Source: Gemmatimonadota bacterium (GTDB taxonomy: Bacteria > Latescibacterota > UBA2968 > GCA-2709665). Taken from it: DNA of 64,000 bases. Location: assembly GCA_028873695.1 (NCBI GenBank), contig JAPPNU010000062.1, positions 79,690 through 143,689 of the forward strand, given 5' to 3'. This document shows positions 26,304 to 34,444 of this stretch, piece after piece. Numbering within the stretch: position 1 is the first letter of the stretch; every line of letters begins with the position of its first letter. The position numbers and the translations under genes are program-made. The notes beneath the pieces were generated by a model. That model made no database searches. It saw only the letters and a program-made list of their open reading frames with translations, and was not told the DNA's origin.

Positions 26304-27587
26304 TCAGGATATCGTGCGGAACATCCCTGAGTAAGGCGCGGGATCGAGAAAAATGCCGCCGCTGTGCCGGTAGTAGTCCTCATCCAGGACGAATGCACCG
26401 GATTCGGGCGTGAGCCACGGCGCGTCCGGGATGGGGTACGCATTCAGCATCTCGTCCCAGTTGGCGTAGTTTTCAGGCCCGTTGGACTCGATCATCCCGC
26501 CCCGGATACCCGGGAATCCCGGCAGGCGGGCCGCGACGTTCTTATTCCACTCGACAAGTAGGGGAATGCACCCGTTATCGGCCACGAAGCTCGGCACGCC
26601 GGCTTCCGCCGCGGCGCGCACCATTTGAAACGCGAGCGAAAGGGTCTTGCCGGCGGGCTTGATGGCAATGGCCCCGTACCCCTGATTGGCCCTGGTGTAC
26701 ACGTCCTCCACCGTCTGTACGCTCTCGTCGGCCGCGAACCGGGCAGGCAGGTCGCCCACGTCGAATTCGTCGGGAACCGCAAAGGGCTCTTCGATGAGGA
26801 CGATGTGCTCGTGTATCGCCGTCTTCAGCGCATGGTCCAACAGGCGGGCCATAGATTCTTTTTTTCCGTATCTCGCATTCGCATCGAGATAGTAGAGGAC
26901 GCTTCCCGAATCCGTCATCGGCGTATTGTATCCTGCGGCAACCCGATGGATGCGTTCGAGCCAATCGACGTCCTTCCGGACCATGTCGTCCTCGGCGCCC
27001 GGTTGTCCGATCTTGATTTTCAGGATGTAGACGCCCGTATCAAGAATCGTCCGCAGTTCGTCCATGGGCATCCCGTATCCGACGGCGGGGGCAAGGCCGA
27101 GACGGGACTGGCGTTCCTCAAGAAAGGGCCGGTACCCGTGGGGTATGAGGCGATCGAACGTGGCGATTCCCCGCCGCTTCGCGTGGAGCATCCACGCGGC
27201 ATTGTCCAGGGCGACCAGGGCGATCAGGGAAAACGTAAGTCGCAGATCGGGGTTCCGGGTAACGGTCTTGCCGTAGTCGTGTACCAGAGGCACGAGTTCC
27301 GCCAGCAGATCGGGCGGGTTCGTGAATTCCCGGTCTGTCACCTGCTGAAGCGCGAATTCCAGGAGCGCGGCCATGAGGATATTGCCGCCGACTTCGGTAT
27401 GGTTCGAAAACACGCCGGGGTCGGACCAGAGCACGGCAGTGCCGCCCACGCCCACGGCTTCGGTACCGTCTTCATCTGTCAGGCGTACAATCAGATTCCA
27501 CTTCTCGTGGAAGGCGGAGCCCTTGAACGCGAAGGGCCTGGCGAAGGGTTGACGCTGTATTTCCAGATCGGCGCGGACGATTCGCAT
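26304..27587 (-). CDS. Enolase-superfamily enzyme (mandelate racemase/MLE type), copy 2
   Basis: A 427-residue enolase-superfamily protein. Catalytic and metal-binding features are ILKIKIG (KxK), LDANARYG (Asp), VLIEEPF (Glu), AADESVQTVED (Asp/Glu) and IAIKPAG (second catalytic Lys). This is the muconate-lactonizing/dipeptide-epimerase layout rather than the mandelate racemase His-Asp layout. The substrate is unknown. The start at 27587 lies 7 bp after the dehydrogenase stop and behind GGGAG; an upstream ATG would overlap that gene. Confidence 0.85.
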   Translation of the reverse strand: MRIVRADLEIQRQPFARPFAFKGSAFHEKWNLIVRLTDEDGTEAVGVGGTAVLWSDPGVFSNHTEVGGNILMAALLEFALQQVTDREFTNPPDLLAELVPLVHDYGKTVTRNPDLRLTFSLIALVALDNAAWMLHAKRRGIATFDRLIPHGYRPFLEERQSRLGLAPAVGYGMPMDELRTILDTGVYILKIKIGQPGAEDDMVRKDVDWLERIHRVAAGYNTPMTDSGSVLYYLDANARYGKKESMARLLDHALKTAIHEHIVLIEEPFAVPDEFDVGDLPARFAADESVQTVEDVYTRANQGYGAIAIKPAGKTLSLAFQMVRAAAEAGVPSFVADNGCIPLLVEWNKNVAARLPGFPGIRGGMIESNGPENYANWDEMLNAYPIPDAPWLTPESGAFVLDEDYYRHSGGIFLDPAPYSGMFRTIS

Positions 27588-27594
27588 GCGCGCG

Positions 27595-28605
27595 CTACTC
27601 CCAGCGGGTAAGGTCGAGGAGGACACCGAGAAAAGCGCCTTTTTCCTCGAGGAGACCCCGGTAGGCCTCGGCGGCCCGGGAGACGGGCAGGACGTGGGTA
27701 AGCAGGGGGGCGACCTTCAGGCGCTTGCGGGCGATGAAGTCCAGCATGAGTTCATTGGGGTCCGGGTCGCCGAACCGGCGGGCGTCGGCCTGCCTGGAGC
27801 CGTGCGCGCCGATCACCGAAACGCCCGTGGTGTGAAGGTCGAAATAGAGGTCGACTTCGGCGCTGCCCCGCGGGCTGCCCAGGAGGATAACCTGTCCCAT
27901 CTGTGCCGCGGCCCGGATGGCCTGCGGAGCCACGTCCGGATTGCCCGTTGCCTCGACCACGACCTGGCATCCCGCGCCTCCCGTAACGTCGTCGATACGT
28001 TCCGCCAGGTTTTCCGCGAGGGGGTTCACGACGTCGTCGACGCCGCAAGCCGCTGCGATGGCGAGACGTTCGGGAATCGTGTCGATACCGATGACCCGGC
28101 CCGCGCCGGCAAGAGACATCAACTGCGCGGCGAAATTGCCGATAAGGCCCTGGCCGAATACGGCGACGTTGTGGCCGAGGCGTATCCCGGAGAGGCGAAC
28201 AGCAGTCAGCGCAATCTGAGCCAGCACGGCAAAGGGGGCATGTTCAAGTTCCAGGCCGACGGGCAGCTTCAGCAGGGGTCGGTCCGCGGAAATCATCGCG
28301 TGTGAGGCGTGCTTCCCCCTCACGTACACAAGGTCGCCTTCACTGACCGCGTCCACGCCGCGTCCCGTGAGCATAACGCGGCCCACTGAGGCGTATCCGG
28401 GATAGAACGGGTACTTGGCGTAGCCGAAGTCGGGACGCGGGAAACCCACGTGCGTCTGCGTAAACATCGCCAGTTCCGTGCCGGGGCTGATCAGTCCGTA
28501 GCGTTGTTCTACCAGTATTTCTCCGGGCGCCGGCCGGTCGGGTACGTCGACTTCGACCGTCTCGACTACCATTTTCCCGGCAAATACAAGCTGCCTGGCT
28601 TTCAT
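27595..28605 (-). CDS. Medium-chain (zinc-type) alcohol dehydrogenase family protein
   Basis: A 336-residue MDR-superfamily oxidoreductase. The N-terminal GroES-like part has LISPGTELAMF in place of the usual C-G-S-D zinc motif, and the structural-zinc four-Cys lobe is missing. The cofactor domain carries NVAVFGQGLIGNFAAQ (GxGxxG). The lost zinc Cys suggests zinc-independent chemistry or an altered site, as in some threonine-dehydrogenase-like and chlorophyllide-type members. GGAGGATTT precedes the ATG. It lies between the two enolase-superfamily genes in a tight minus-strand operon. Confidence 0.87.
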   Translation of the reverse strand: MKARQLVFAGKMVVETVEVDVPDRPAPGEILVEQRYGLISPGTELAMFTQTHVGFPRPDFGYAKYPFYPGYASVGRVMLTGRGVDAVSEGDLVYVRGKHASHAMISADRPLLKLPVGLELEHAPFAVLAQIALTAVRLSGIRLGHNVAVFGQGLIGNFAAQLMSLAGAGRVIGIDTIPERLAIAAACGVDDVVNPLAENLAERIDDVTGGAGCQVVVEATGNPDVAPQAIRAAAQMGQVILLGSPRGSAEVDLYFDLHTTGVSVIGAHGSRQADARRFGDPDPNELMLDFIARKRLKVAPLLTHVLPVSRAAEAYRGLLEEKGAFLGVLLDLTRWE

Positions 28606-28729
28606 GGCAAATCCTCCGCGCGGGACCCGCGGCAGCCGTCCCGCTCTTTTACGGTTGCACGTTCGAGATATCGGACCTCGCGGATCTCGACGGGTTCAGC
28701 GCTTGCCGTCACTCCGGGAGCCTGGCCCG

Positions 28730-30082
28730 TCAGTGTCCCAATCCGATTCCAATCAAGCCGGATGTATCCACCGTGCCGTCGGTTATGTTGAAGACCGAGG
28801 GATAGCGATCCGCCCACACACCGTTGGCGCCAGGGCAGTATTGCCGTGCGTTGCCCTCGATGGCCGTAACCGCAGGCACCCGGGCGGCCAGACCGGCGGA
28901 GTGCAGAAACGACGCCCCCGGGCAGGTGAGATCCTGCACGCAGAGGAACATGCCGTATTTTTCCGCAGCTGCGCCCATCAGCAGGGCCTGCGACTGTCCC
29001 TTGCAGGTCTTGAGCGCTACGCCGGAATAGCCCAGATCGCGGGCGAGCAGCAGGCTCTCGAAGTCCTCCAGGGACTCATCGATCACCACGGGCCGGATTC
29101 CGGCGGCCTGGTGCATCCTGTTCTCCGGGTTGGCGCGGAGGTCGCGGGCAGTGGGCTGCTCGATGTAGGCCACGCGCTCGAAGGCCCCGCCGCTCTTCTC
29201 CCGGATCTGCGCGAGAAAGTCCAGCAGGTAGGCCACGTCACGGCACTGTTCGTTGAAGTCGAGCGAGTAGGCCCAGTCCGAAACGCCGCGTTCGGCCTGC
29301 GTCTGCGAAGTGACGGCGTGAATGCCGCAGACGCGGTCCACGTCCCATGCCAGGTCATCCCCGTTGAGTTTGACTTTGAGGTGGGTCAGGCCGTCGGCGC
29401 GAATCCATTCCGGCAGGGTCTCGGGCAGGCCGTCGTCGAGCCGCTGATCGACGTCCGCGTTGGAGAGTGGGTCGAGGGCGCCCACGAGATGGTAGAGCGG
29501 CATCCGGGGCTTGGGTTCGCGCAGGGTGTACCGGTCCAGGTGTTCGCCTCTGAAGTCGTCGTTCAGGTATTGGGAGAGATCGTGGTTCATCCATTCCGCT
29601 GAGAGACCGTCGTACGCGTTGATCCGGTTGACCTTGCCAAAGGCGTCGTGCAGCGCGGCATCGATCGGACTTGCGGTGACCAGCGTACAGAGTTTGGGAA
29701 TCGGTTCCGCCAGGTCCAGTTCAGCGCCGGTTTCCTCGGCGAGTCTAAGAAACCGGGATTCCAGGTCGGCCATGATGTCGATGGGATGCCCGCTGTCCCG
29801 ACGGGTGCGGGTTTCCGCGACCATGCGTTCGCCGAGCCGGACCATCGCCTGCATCGAGTCATCGAATCCGACGGCCTGAGACGGAAAGGACCAGGCGTTC
29901 CCCAGGGGCATGGACCCGAATCCGGACGCCGTGCCGCCAGCGCCGTTTTCGACGTCGACGGTTACGTTCATCAGTTTGCAGTGCGTCGTCACCACGCCAC
30001 CGAACTTGAGCGGAGTGCGGTACGGGTATGACTCAAAGTCGAGTTCGACGTTGCGGATGCGGATATCGGAAGGTTCAGGCAT
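28730..30082 (-). CDS. Enolase-superfamily enzyme (mandelate racemase/MLE type), copy 1
   Basis: A 450-residue enolase-superfamily protein, distinct from the neighbouring copy. HLKVKLNG (KxK), YSLDFNEQ (Asp), YIEQPTARDL (Glu), VIDESLEDFESL (Asp-Glu) and GVALKTCKGQ (Lys) give the muconate-lactonizing subgroup pattern. It is likely a sugar-acid dehydratase, racemase or epimerase; which one is open. CGGAG supports the ATG at 30082 over the ATG seven codons upstream. It is probably the first gene of the five-gene operon that ends at 23738. Confidence 0.86.
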   Translation of the reverse strand: MPEPSDIRIRNVELDFESYPYRTPLKFGGVVTTHCKLMNVTVDVENGAGGTASGFGSMPLGNAWSFPSQAVGFDDSMQAMVRLGERMVAETRTRRDSGHPIDIMADLESRFLRLAEETGAELDLAEPIPKLCTLVTASPIDAALHDAFGKVNRINAYDGLSAEWMNHDLSQYLNDDFRGEHLDRYTLREPKPRMPLYHLVGALDPLSNADVDQRLDDGLPETLPEWIRADGLTHLKVKLNGDDLAWDVDRVCGIHAVTSQTQAERGVSDWAYSLDFNEQCRDVAYLLDFLAQIREKSGGAFERVAYIEQPTARDLRANPENRMHQAAGIRPVVIDESLEDFESLLLARDLGYSGVALKTCKGQSQALLMGAAAEKYGMFLCVQDLTCPGASFLHSAGLAARVPAVTAIEGNARQYCPGANGVWADRYPSVFNITDGTVDTSGLIGIGLGH

Positions 30083-30141
30083 AGTCGCTCCGTTGATCGG
30101 CATGCGGTGGCGTTGTCGTGCGACGTCGGATGGGTGGACCT

Positions 30142-32826
30142 CTATCCGCCCAGGCGCCGCTGTACACCCGCTTCGAGAGCGGCATCGATGCGCGTGACGC
30201 TCTCCTCCAGGTGGGCGCGGGTCTGGCGGTCCAGGCCCGTGTCGGAAAGTACGTTCCGGATGGCGGCTGCCAGGGTCGCCAGGTCGGCGCGGGCCAGAGA
30301 CGTGGCGTCCGCCGGTGCGTCTCGGGACGGCTTCACGACCAGGGCGACGACGTGGTCAAGGTGCAGGCGCTGCAGGTTTCGACGGAAGCTGTTGATGTTC
30401 GCGGCGGTTTCCAGTTCCGCCCAGATGGTTTCTCGCAGGCCGTCGAAAAGTTCCGGCATGTCGAACGTGTCTTCGCCCGCCCAGAGTTCCAGGTCCTGCA
30501 GCCGGCCAAGCAGCAGCGGATGGTACAGCGCGTTCAAGGGGCCGCGCTGGATGCTCAGGATCCGGCTGTGGATCGGGTAGTCCAGCCGCTGCATGCGCCA
30601 GACCGCGCCGGTGAAGCCCCAGAGGCGTTCAGGGGCGAGTTTACGCATCACACTGGGCGGAAAGTCGAAGGCATCCGGACCGAAGACGTGCGTTTTGAGG
30701 AAGTCGAACGCCTCCCGTTGCCTGGCTGCCTTGACCGGTTCGAACGGCAGCCGGTTTCCCGGGTCGCCCACGTGGTCGCGCCGGTGATGGATGCCGCCGA
30801 TATATTTGGTGACGTTGCGCGCCGCAAGGAAGTACTCCGTGAGGCCCTGGCCGAACACCCTCCGCAGCTTCTGGTAGCGCCTGCCCGGGACCTCGAACTC
30901 GCCTTCCATTTTTCGCCAGAGTTCCTTCGCAAGGCCGATGCGGTTCCGATGGTAAGCCAGCGGATCGGCGCCCAAATCCCACGTGTTGACCCACGGATCG
31001 ATGCCCCGGGGCGCGCCGAAAGCGTCTTCATCCGTGCCGTAGGCGACCCTGGGGTCTGCAACTTTGGAGGCGATCCTGTGCAGTTCTTCCCGTTCCTCCT
31101 CCGGGCTGTCCGCGTCGATGGGTTTGTAGGCGTATTCGATCGCCCACTTGTCGTAGGGGCCCAGTGTGGTGGGAAAGAAGTGGCCCTGCGGTTTTCCCTC
31201 CGGCGCGATATTGGGAGGCAGGTAATCCATCACCGAACTGGACACGTCCTTCGCCGCTTCTTTGTCCTGCAGGCGGTCCGTGGGATGCAGGGTACTGGCC
31301 CGGAAATTATGGCGCAGGCCCAGGGTGTGCCCCATTTCGTGGGCCGCGATCATGGTCAGATAGTCGTTGATGAATTTCCGGCCGCCCTCTCCGGCAAGGT
31401 CGATTTCTCCCCGGGCCGCCAGCAGGTTTCCGGTAAACGCGGCCTGGTGGGCGGCGCCTTCCGCCAAGTCGCAGAATCCCCGCGAAAAGTCCCTTGCTCG
31501 AGCCTGCTCCGGAAACGGTCCCCCGGCTTCGGATACGGGATCCACAAACTCCTCGTATTCGCGGAATATCGAACGCGGAAAATCGGCACTGAAGCGGATG
31601 CTCGCGTGGAAGAGTTCGCCGGTGAGCGGATTGGCGCGGGAGGGCCCCTGCGCATAGACCCTTCGCGGATTCACAAACCAGCGGACCGTGTTGTAACGCG
31701 CGTCGGCGGCATCCCATTCCGCGTCGTCCGGTTGCTGCTTTACGACGATCGCGTCCTTGAAGCCGATGCGCTCGAAGGCTTCATTCCACATCAGGAGGCC
31801 TTTTTTCAGCGCCTTCCTGTACTCTACGGGTACCGTCTTCTCCAGCCAGAAAACGATCGGCTCTCTGGGCTTCGAGAGTCTTGCGCGTGGGTCCTTCTTT
31901 TGTAGGTGCCACCGCTCCACGTACCGAACGTAGGGCGTCTCCTTCTGTACCGTACTGTAGTCCTGGTACATGGTCAGGAAGTGGCCCACCCGGTCGTCAC
32001 CCAGCCGGGGTCGATAACTCGTCCGGGGAAGGAGGGACAGGCTGAAGTGGTAGACGTGCTGAAAACTGCGGGGGTCGGGGAAGGTGTACGCCTCGAATTC
32101 AGGGTTGGCAGTGTTGAAGTGGAGGACGACTTCGATCTCGGTGTTCAGCGGGAAGGACTTCACCGTTCCGAAGTAGCTGTTCTTGCCGTCGAACCTGTAC
32201 TTCACTTTGCGGTTTCTGAACGCGGCCGCCACCATTGCCAGGTCCTGCAGGAAAAAGCCGCTTGCGTCCACAAGGATGCTTTTCCTTTCGGGGTGGGGTT
32301 GGCTGTCCACGATTTTCGCAACGCTCAGGATGGAATTGGTGACGCTGCGCGCCACCGCGCCGGCGATCGGGGCGTCTTCATCCGCCCGGAAGTAGAGGTT
32401 CTTGTGCAGGAACTGCACGTTCTTTCCGACGCGTTTGAGAACGAAGGGGAAGCCGTAGTTCATGAAGCTCGGAATGAGGGCGGTTGCGTCGAAGAAATAA
32501 CCGTCGGCCGCCTCACGGGTAACGGCGCAGAGGAAGACCCTGTCGAACTGTCTGGGCTTGATTTCCATGTAGACTTTGGCTTCGTCGTCTTTGCGGTAAA
32601 ACGTAAAGAGCCCGGGGACGGCTTCGAAGTCCTTCGTGACCTCCTTGAAGGTCTTCTTTTTCTTCTTCTTTTCTTTCTTCGCGGTCGTGTCTGCCTTTGT
32701 CTCTTTGGCCTTGACCTTCGCGGTGTCGGCCGCTGTGGTGTCGGGTCTGGTTTCTTCCGCCTGTACAGAGACGGCCAATAGGGAGACAAAGAAGACGTGT
32801 GTGAACCAGATGACAAGCGGGCGCAT
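30142..32826 (-). CDS. Secreted zinc metalloprotease (DUF5117/DUF4953 type)
   Basis: An 894-residue protein with a signal peptide (MRPLVIWFTHVFFVSLLAVS). Residues about 30-65 are an unusual Lys-rich linker (KETKADTTAKKEKKKKKKTF). AAHEMGHTLGLRHNF near 490-505 is the metzincin zinc site HExxHxxGxxH, and SSVMDY near 533 is the Met-turn. The flanking domains match the large bacterial metalloproteases annotated DUF5117 and DUF4953. It probably degrades proteins in the periplasm or outside the cell. AGGAGG precedes the ATG; the 24-codon upstream extension in the same frame is unlikely. Confidence 0.9.
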   Translation of the reverse strand: MRPLVIWFTHVFFVSLLAVSVQAEETRPDTTAADTAKVKAKETKADTTAKKEKKKKKKTFKEVTKDFEAVPGLFTFYRKDDEAKVYMEIKPRQFDRVFLCAVTREAADGYFFDATALIPSFMNYGFPFVLKRVGKNVQFLHKNLYFRADEDAPIAGAVARSVTNSILSVAKIVDSQPHPERKSILVDASGFFLQDLAMVAAAFRNRKVKYRFDGKNSYFGTVKSFPLNTEIEVVLHFNTANPEFEAYTFPDPRSFQHVYHFSLSLLPRTSYRPRLGDDRVGHFLTMYQDYSTVQKETPYVRYVERWHLQKKDPRARLSKPREPIVFWLEKTVPVEYRKALKKGLLMWNEAFERIGFKDAIVVKQQPDDAEWDAADARYNTVRWFVNPRRVYAQGPSRANPLTGELFHASIRFSADFPRSIFREYEEFVDPVSEAGGPFPEQARARDFSRGFCDLAEGAAHQAAFTGNLLAARGEIDLAGEGGRKFINDYLTMIAAHEMGHTLGLRHNFRASTLHPTDRLQDKEAAKDVSSSVMDYLPPNIAPEGKPQGHFFPTTLGPYDKWAIEYAYKPIDADSPEEEREELHRIASKVADPRVAYGTDEDAFGAPRGIDPWVNTWDLGADPLAYHRNRIGLAKELWRKMEGEFEVPGRRYQKLRRVFGQGLTEYFLAARNVTKYIGGIHHRRDHVGDPGNRLPFEPVKAARQREAFDFLKTHVFGPDAFDFPPSVMRKLAPERLWGFTGAVWRMQRLDYPIHSRILSIQRGPLNALYHPLLLGRLQDLELWAGEDTFDMPELFDGLRETIWAELETAANINSFRRNLQRLHLDHVVALVVKPSRDAPADATSLARADLATLAAAIRNVLSDTGLDRQTRAHLEESVTRIDAALEAGVQRRLGG

Positions 32827-32960
32827 GCTGTCCTCCTGCCGGGTTGATTTGGTTACCGGTCCCGAAAAAAGCCGGCGATCCACCGGTTGACGGCGCATCG
32901 AACCTGAGCGCGCCGGGCAAGTTCTTCAAAATGTGGTTTTCGTGCGCTGTACAAACAGAG

Positions 32961-33446
32961 TCATTTCGTCTCTTGTGCGGGCCGGACCGACCACGTCCTC
33001 AGCAGTACCCTGACGGCGAGACCGGACAGGCACCCGGCGGCGGCGGCGGCGAAGACCTCCCATCCGCCCTTCAGCAATACGAGCAATATGGCGCTGATGC
33101 CGAGCGACAGACCCCAGAAGAGCCCTGCCCCGACGCTCCAGTCCAGCAGTACCGACACCAGGCCCACGCCCATGGCGGCAGGTATGGCCGCGACAAACCC
33201 GATGATCACCCCGTCGAACGGCCCCCAGTAGATTCCGGCCCCCGCGCCGAGGCCCAGCGCCATGCCGACACCCGTGCTGACGTCGCTGCCCATGCCCACG
33301 ATCAGCCCGAGCGCCAGTCCCCAACCCAGGCCCAACCCCATCGCGTGAATCCAGCCCGATTTTCCGACCATGGCATGCGAAAACGGACCCATCAGGAGAA
33401 ACGCCACCACGAACACGAACGCACCATGGATGATTCGCCGCAACAC
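32961..33446 (-). CDS. Small multi-pass membrane protein
   Basis: About 161 residues, nearly all hydrophobic, with four or five Gly/Ala-rich membrane segments (GLGLGWGLALGLIVGMG, GVIIGFVAAIPAAMGVGLV, LSLGISAILLVLLKGG). I recognise no family. AGGAGG at 33451-33456 (complement) sits directly before the GTG at 33446, with TTG next as an alternative. A further upstream ATG would translate the 36-bp repeat (SAPPSIRHPHQ) and is rejected. It is the neighbour of a toxin-antitoxin pair with no clear functional link. Confidence 0.6.
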   Translation of the reverse strand: MLRRIIHGAFVFVVAFLLMGPFSHAMVGKSGWIHAMGLGLGWGLALGLIVGMGSDVSTGVGMALGLGAGAGIYWGPFDGVIIGFVAAIPAAMGVGLVSVLLDWSVGAGLFWGLSLGISAILLVLLKGGWEVFAAAAAGCLSGLAVRVLLRTWSVRPAQETK

Positions 33447-33493
33447 CGCTCCTCCTGTCTCGATACTATGGCAAATACCGTCCTGGTGGGGAT

Positions 33494-33529
33494 GCCGAAT
33501 TGAAGGTGGGGCAGACATTCCTGTCTGCC
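33494..33529. repeat. 36-bp repeat with palindromic centre, copy 2
   Basis: Same core as 15237-15272 (GCCGAATTGAAGGTGGGGC, then GACATTCCTGTC palindrome). It lies between the small membrane-protein gene and the antitoxin gene. Confidence 0.75.
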
Positions 33530-33533
33530 GACA

Positions 33534-33992
33534 TCATTGTCCTTCTGTCGGTAAAGTGACAGAAGAAGAGCCTGCGGCCTCGGACACATCCCGATCTGTG
33601 ACCGTGTCCGACACCGGTTCGACCAGCTGGTCCATCGACACGTCAAGTGCGCCTGCGAGTCTTCGAAACAGGTCGAGGGTGCCGGACTTGTGCCCGTTCT
33701 CGATCTGCGAAAGGTACCCCCTCGAAACGCCAACTTGACCGGCCAGCGAGGCCAGCGTCAACCCGCGGTGTTTCCGCCAAACGCGCAAGGGCGATCCTCC
33801 ATCCAGTATACCCTTTACAACGTCGCCCGGTACCGTCTCGCCCGCCGCGTCGTCCGTCCACGCCCTGTCGATGGCCGCGGCATCCTCCGAATCTTCGAGC
33901 GCGGCGGCCATACGACGGTACGCCTCGATCGGGATAACCGCGTATTCAGGCGCCCCGTCCTTTACGATGATCTGCACCTGTTGTTCGTTCAT
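33534..33992 (-). CDS. XRE-family antitoxin
   Basis: A 152-residue protein. The first 45 residues (QIIVKDGAPEYAVIPIEAYRR) resemble a Phd-like segment, and residues 70-125 form a Cro/C1 helix-turn-helix (LASLAGQVGVSRGYLSQIEN). The tail is Ser/Thr-rich. Its ATG overlaps the stop of the RelE-like gene as ATGA. Toxin-first order resembles HigBA modules. The antitoxin would bind the toxin and autoregulate the promoter at about 34256-34283. Confidence 0.87.
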   Translation of the reverse strand: MNEQQVQIIVKDGAPEYAVIPIEAYRRMAAALEDSEDAAAIDRAWTDDAAGETVPGDVVKGILDGGSPLRVWRKHRGLTLASLAGQVGVSRGYLSQIENGHKSGTLDLFRRLAGALDVSMDQLVEPVSDTVTDRDVSEAAGSSSVTLPTEGQ

Positions 33993-34249
33993 CGGTAAAT
34001 CTGCCCTCTCGTATCAATTGTCGCGACCAGCAGCACCCTTTGGTGGTCGTCAATCGAGTAAATCACGCGCCAACCACCCAACCTCAGCCGAAAGTCGCGG
34101 TCTCTACCTTGAATCTGTGTGGCGTTCGGATGTCTACCGTACGGGTCTGCCGCAATCGCGTCGATCCTGGCGCAGATCCGCCGCGCGGTGCTGCGTGGCA
34201 TGCCAAAAAGCCGGCGTGCGGCCTGCTTCTGATAACGGACTTCGTACAT
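33989..34249 (-). CDS. RelE/ParE-type toxin
   Basis: An 86-residue basic protein of the RelE/ParE fold. MYEVRYQKQAARRLFGMP, then FRLRLGGWRVIYSIDD and VLLVATIDTRGQIYR are characteristic. RelE-type members cut mRNA on the ribosome, ParE-type members poison gyrase; the sequence fits RelE better (R-L-R-x-G-x-x-R-V-I-Y). It is upstream of and overlaps the XRE antitoxin by 4 bp. Confidence 0.9.
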   Translation of the reverse strand: MYEVRYQKQAARRLFGMPRSTARRICARIDAIAADPYGRHPNATQIQGRDRDFRLRLGGWRVIYSIDDHQRVLLVATIDTRGQIYR

Positions 34250-34255
34250 CTTCTA

Positions 34256-34283
34256 AATTTACCGGATGATTTCTATTTGTCAA
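34256..34283 (-). promoter_or_regulatory. Sigma-70-like promoter of the toxin-antitoxin pair
   Basis: On the minus strand, TTGACA (34283-34278), a 16-bp spacer and TAAATT (34261-34256). Transcription would start about at the toxin ATG (34249), implying a leaderless or nearly leaderless mRNA. Confidence 0.5.
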
Positions 34284-34377
34284 CAATGATAATTCAATAT
34301 GTTTTCTGTTAGCGAACACATCATTCGGAATGAAGGTAGGATACTCGCATGGATGGCCGGAAGAGAGCCAGCGGCCT

Positions 34378-34410
34378 TTCATCCTGTCCATCCTGTATAT
34401 CCATGTTTCC
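34378..34410 (-). repeat. Dispersed GGATGGACAGGAT repeat, copy A
   Basis: Plus strand reads CATCCTGTCCATCCTGTATA then TCCATGTTTC. It is the first of at least seven copies of this family in the window, in the gap between the toxin and ceramidase-like genes. Confidence 0.8.
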
Positions 34411-34444
34411 CGATTTCAACATGCGCGATGAGCGCGGTCGCGTC

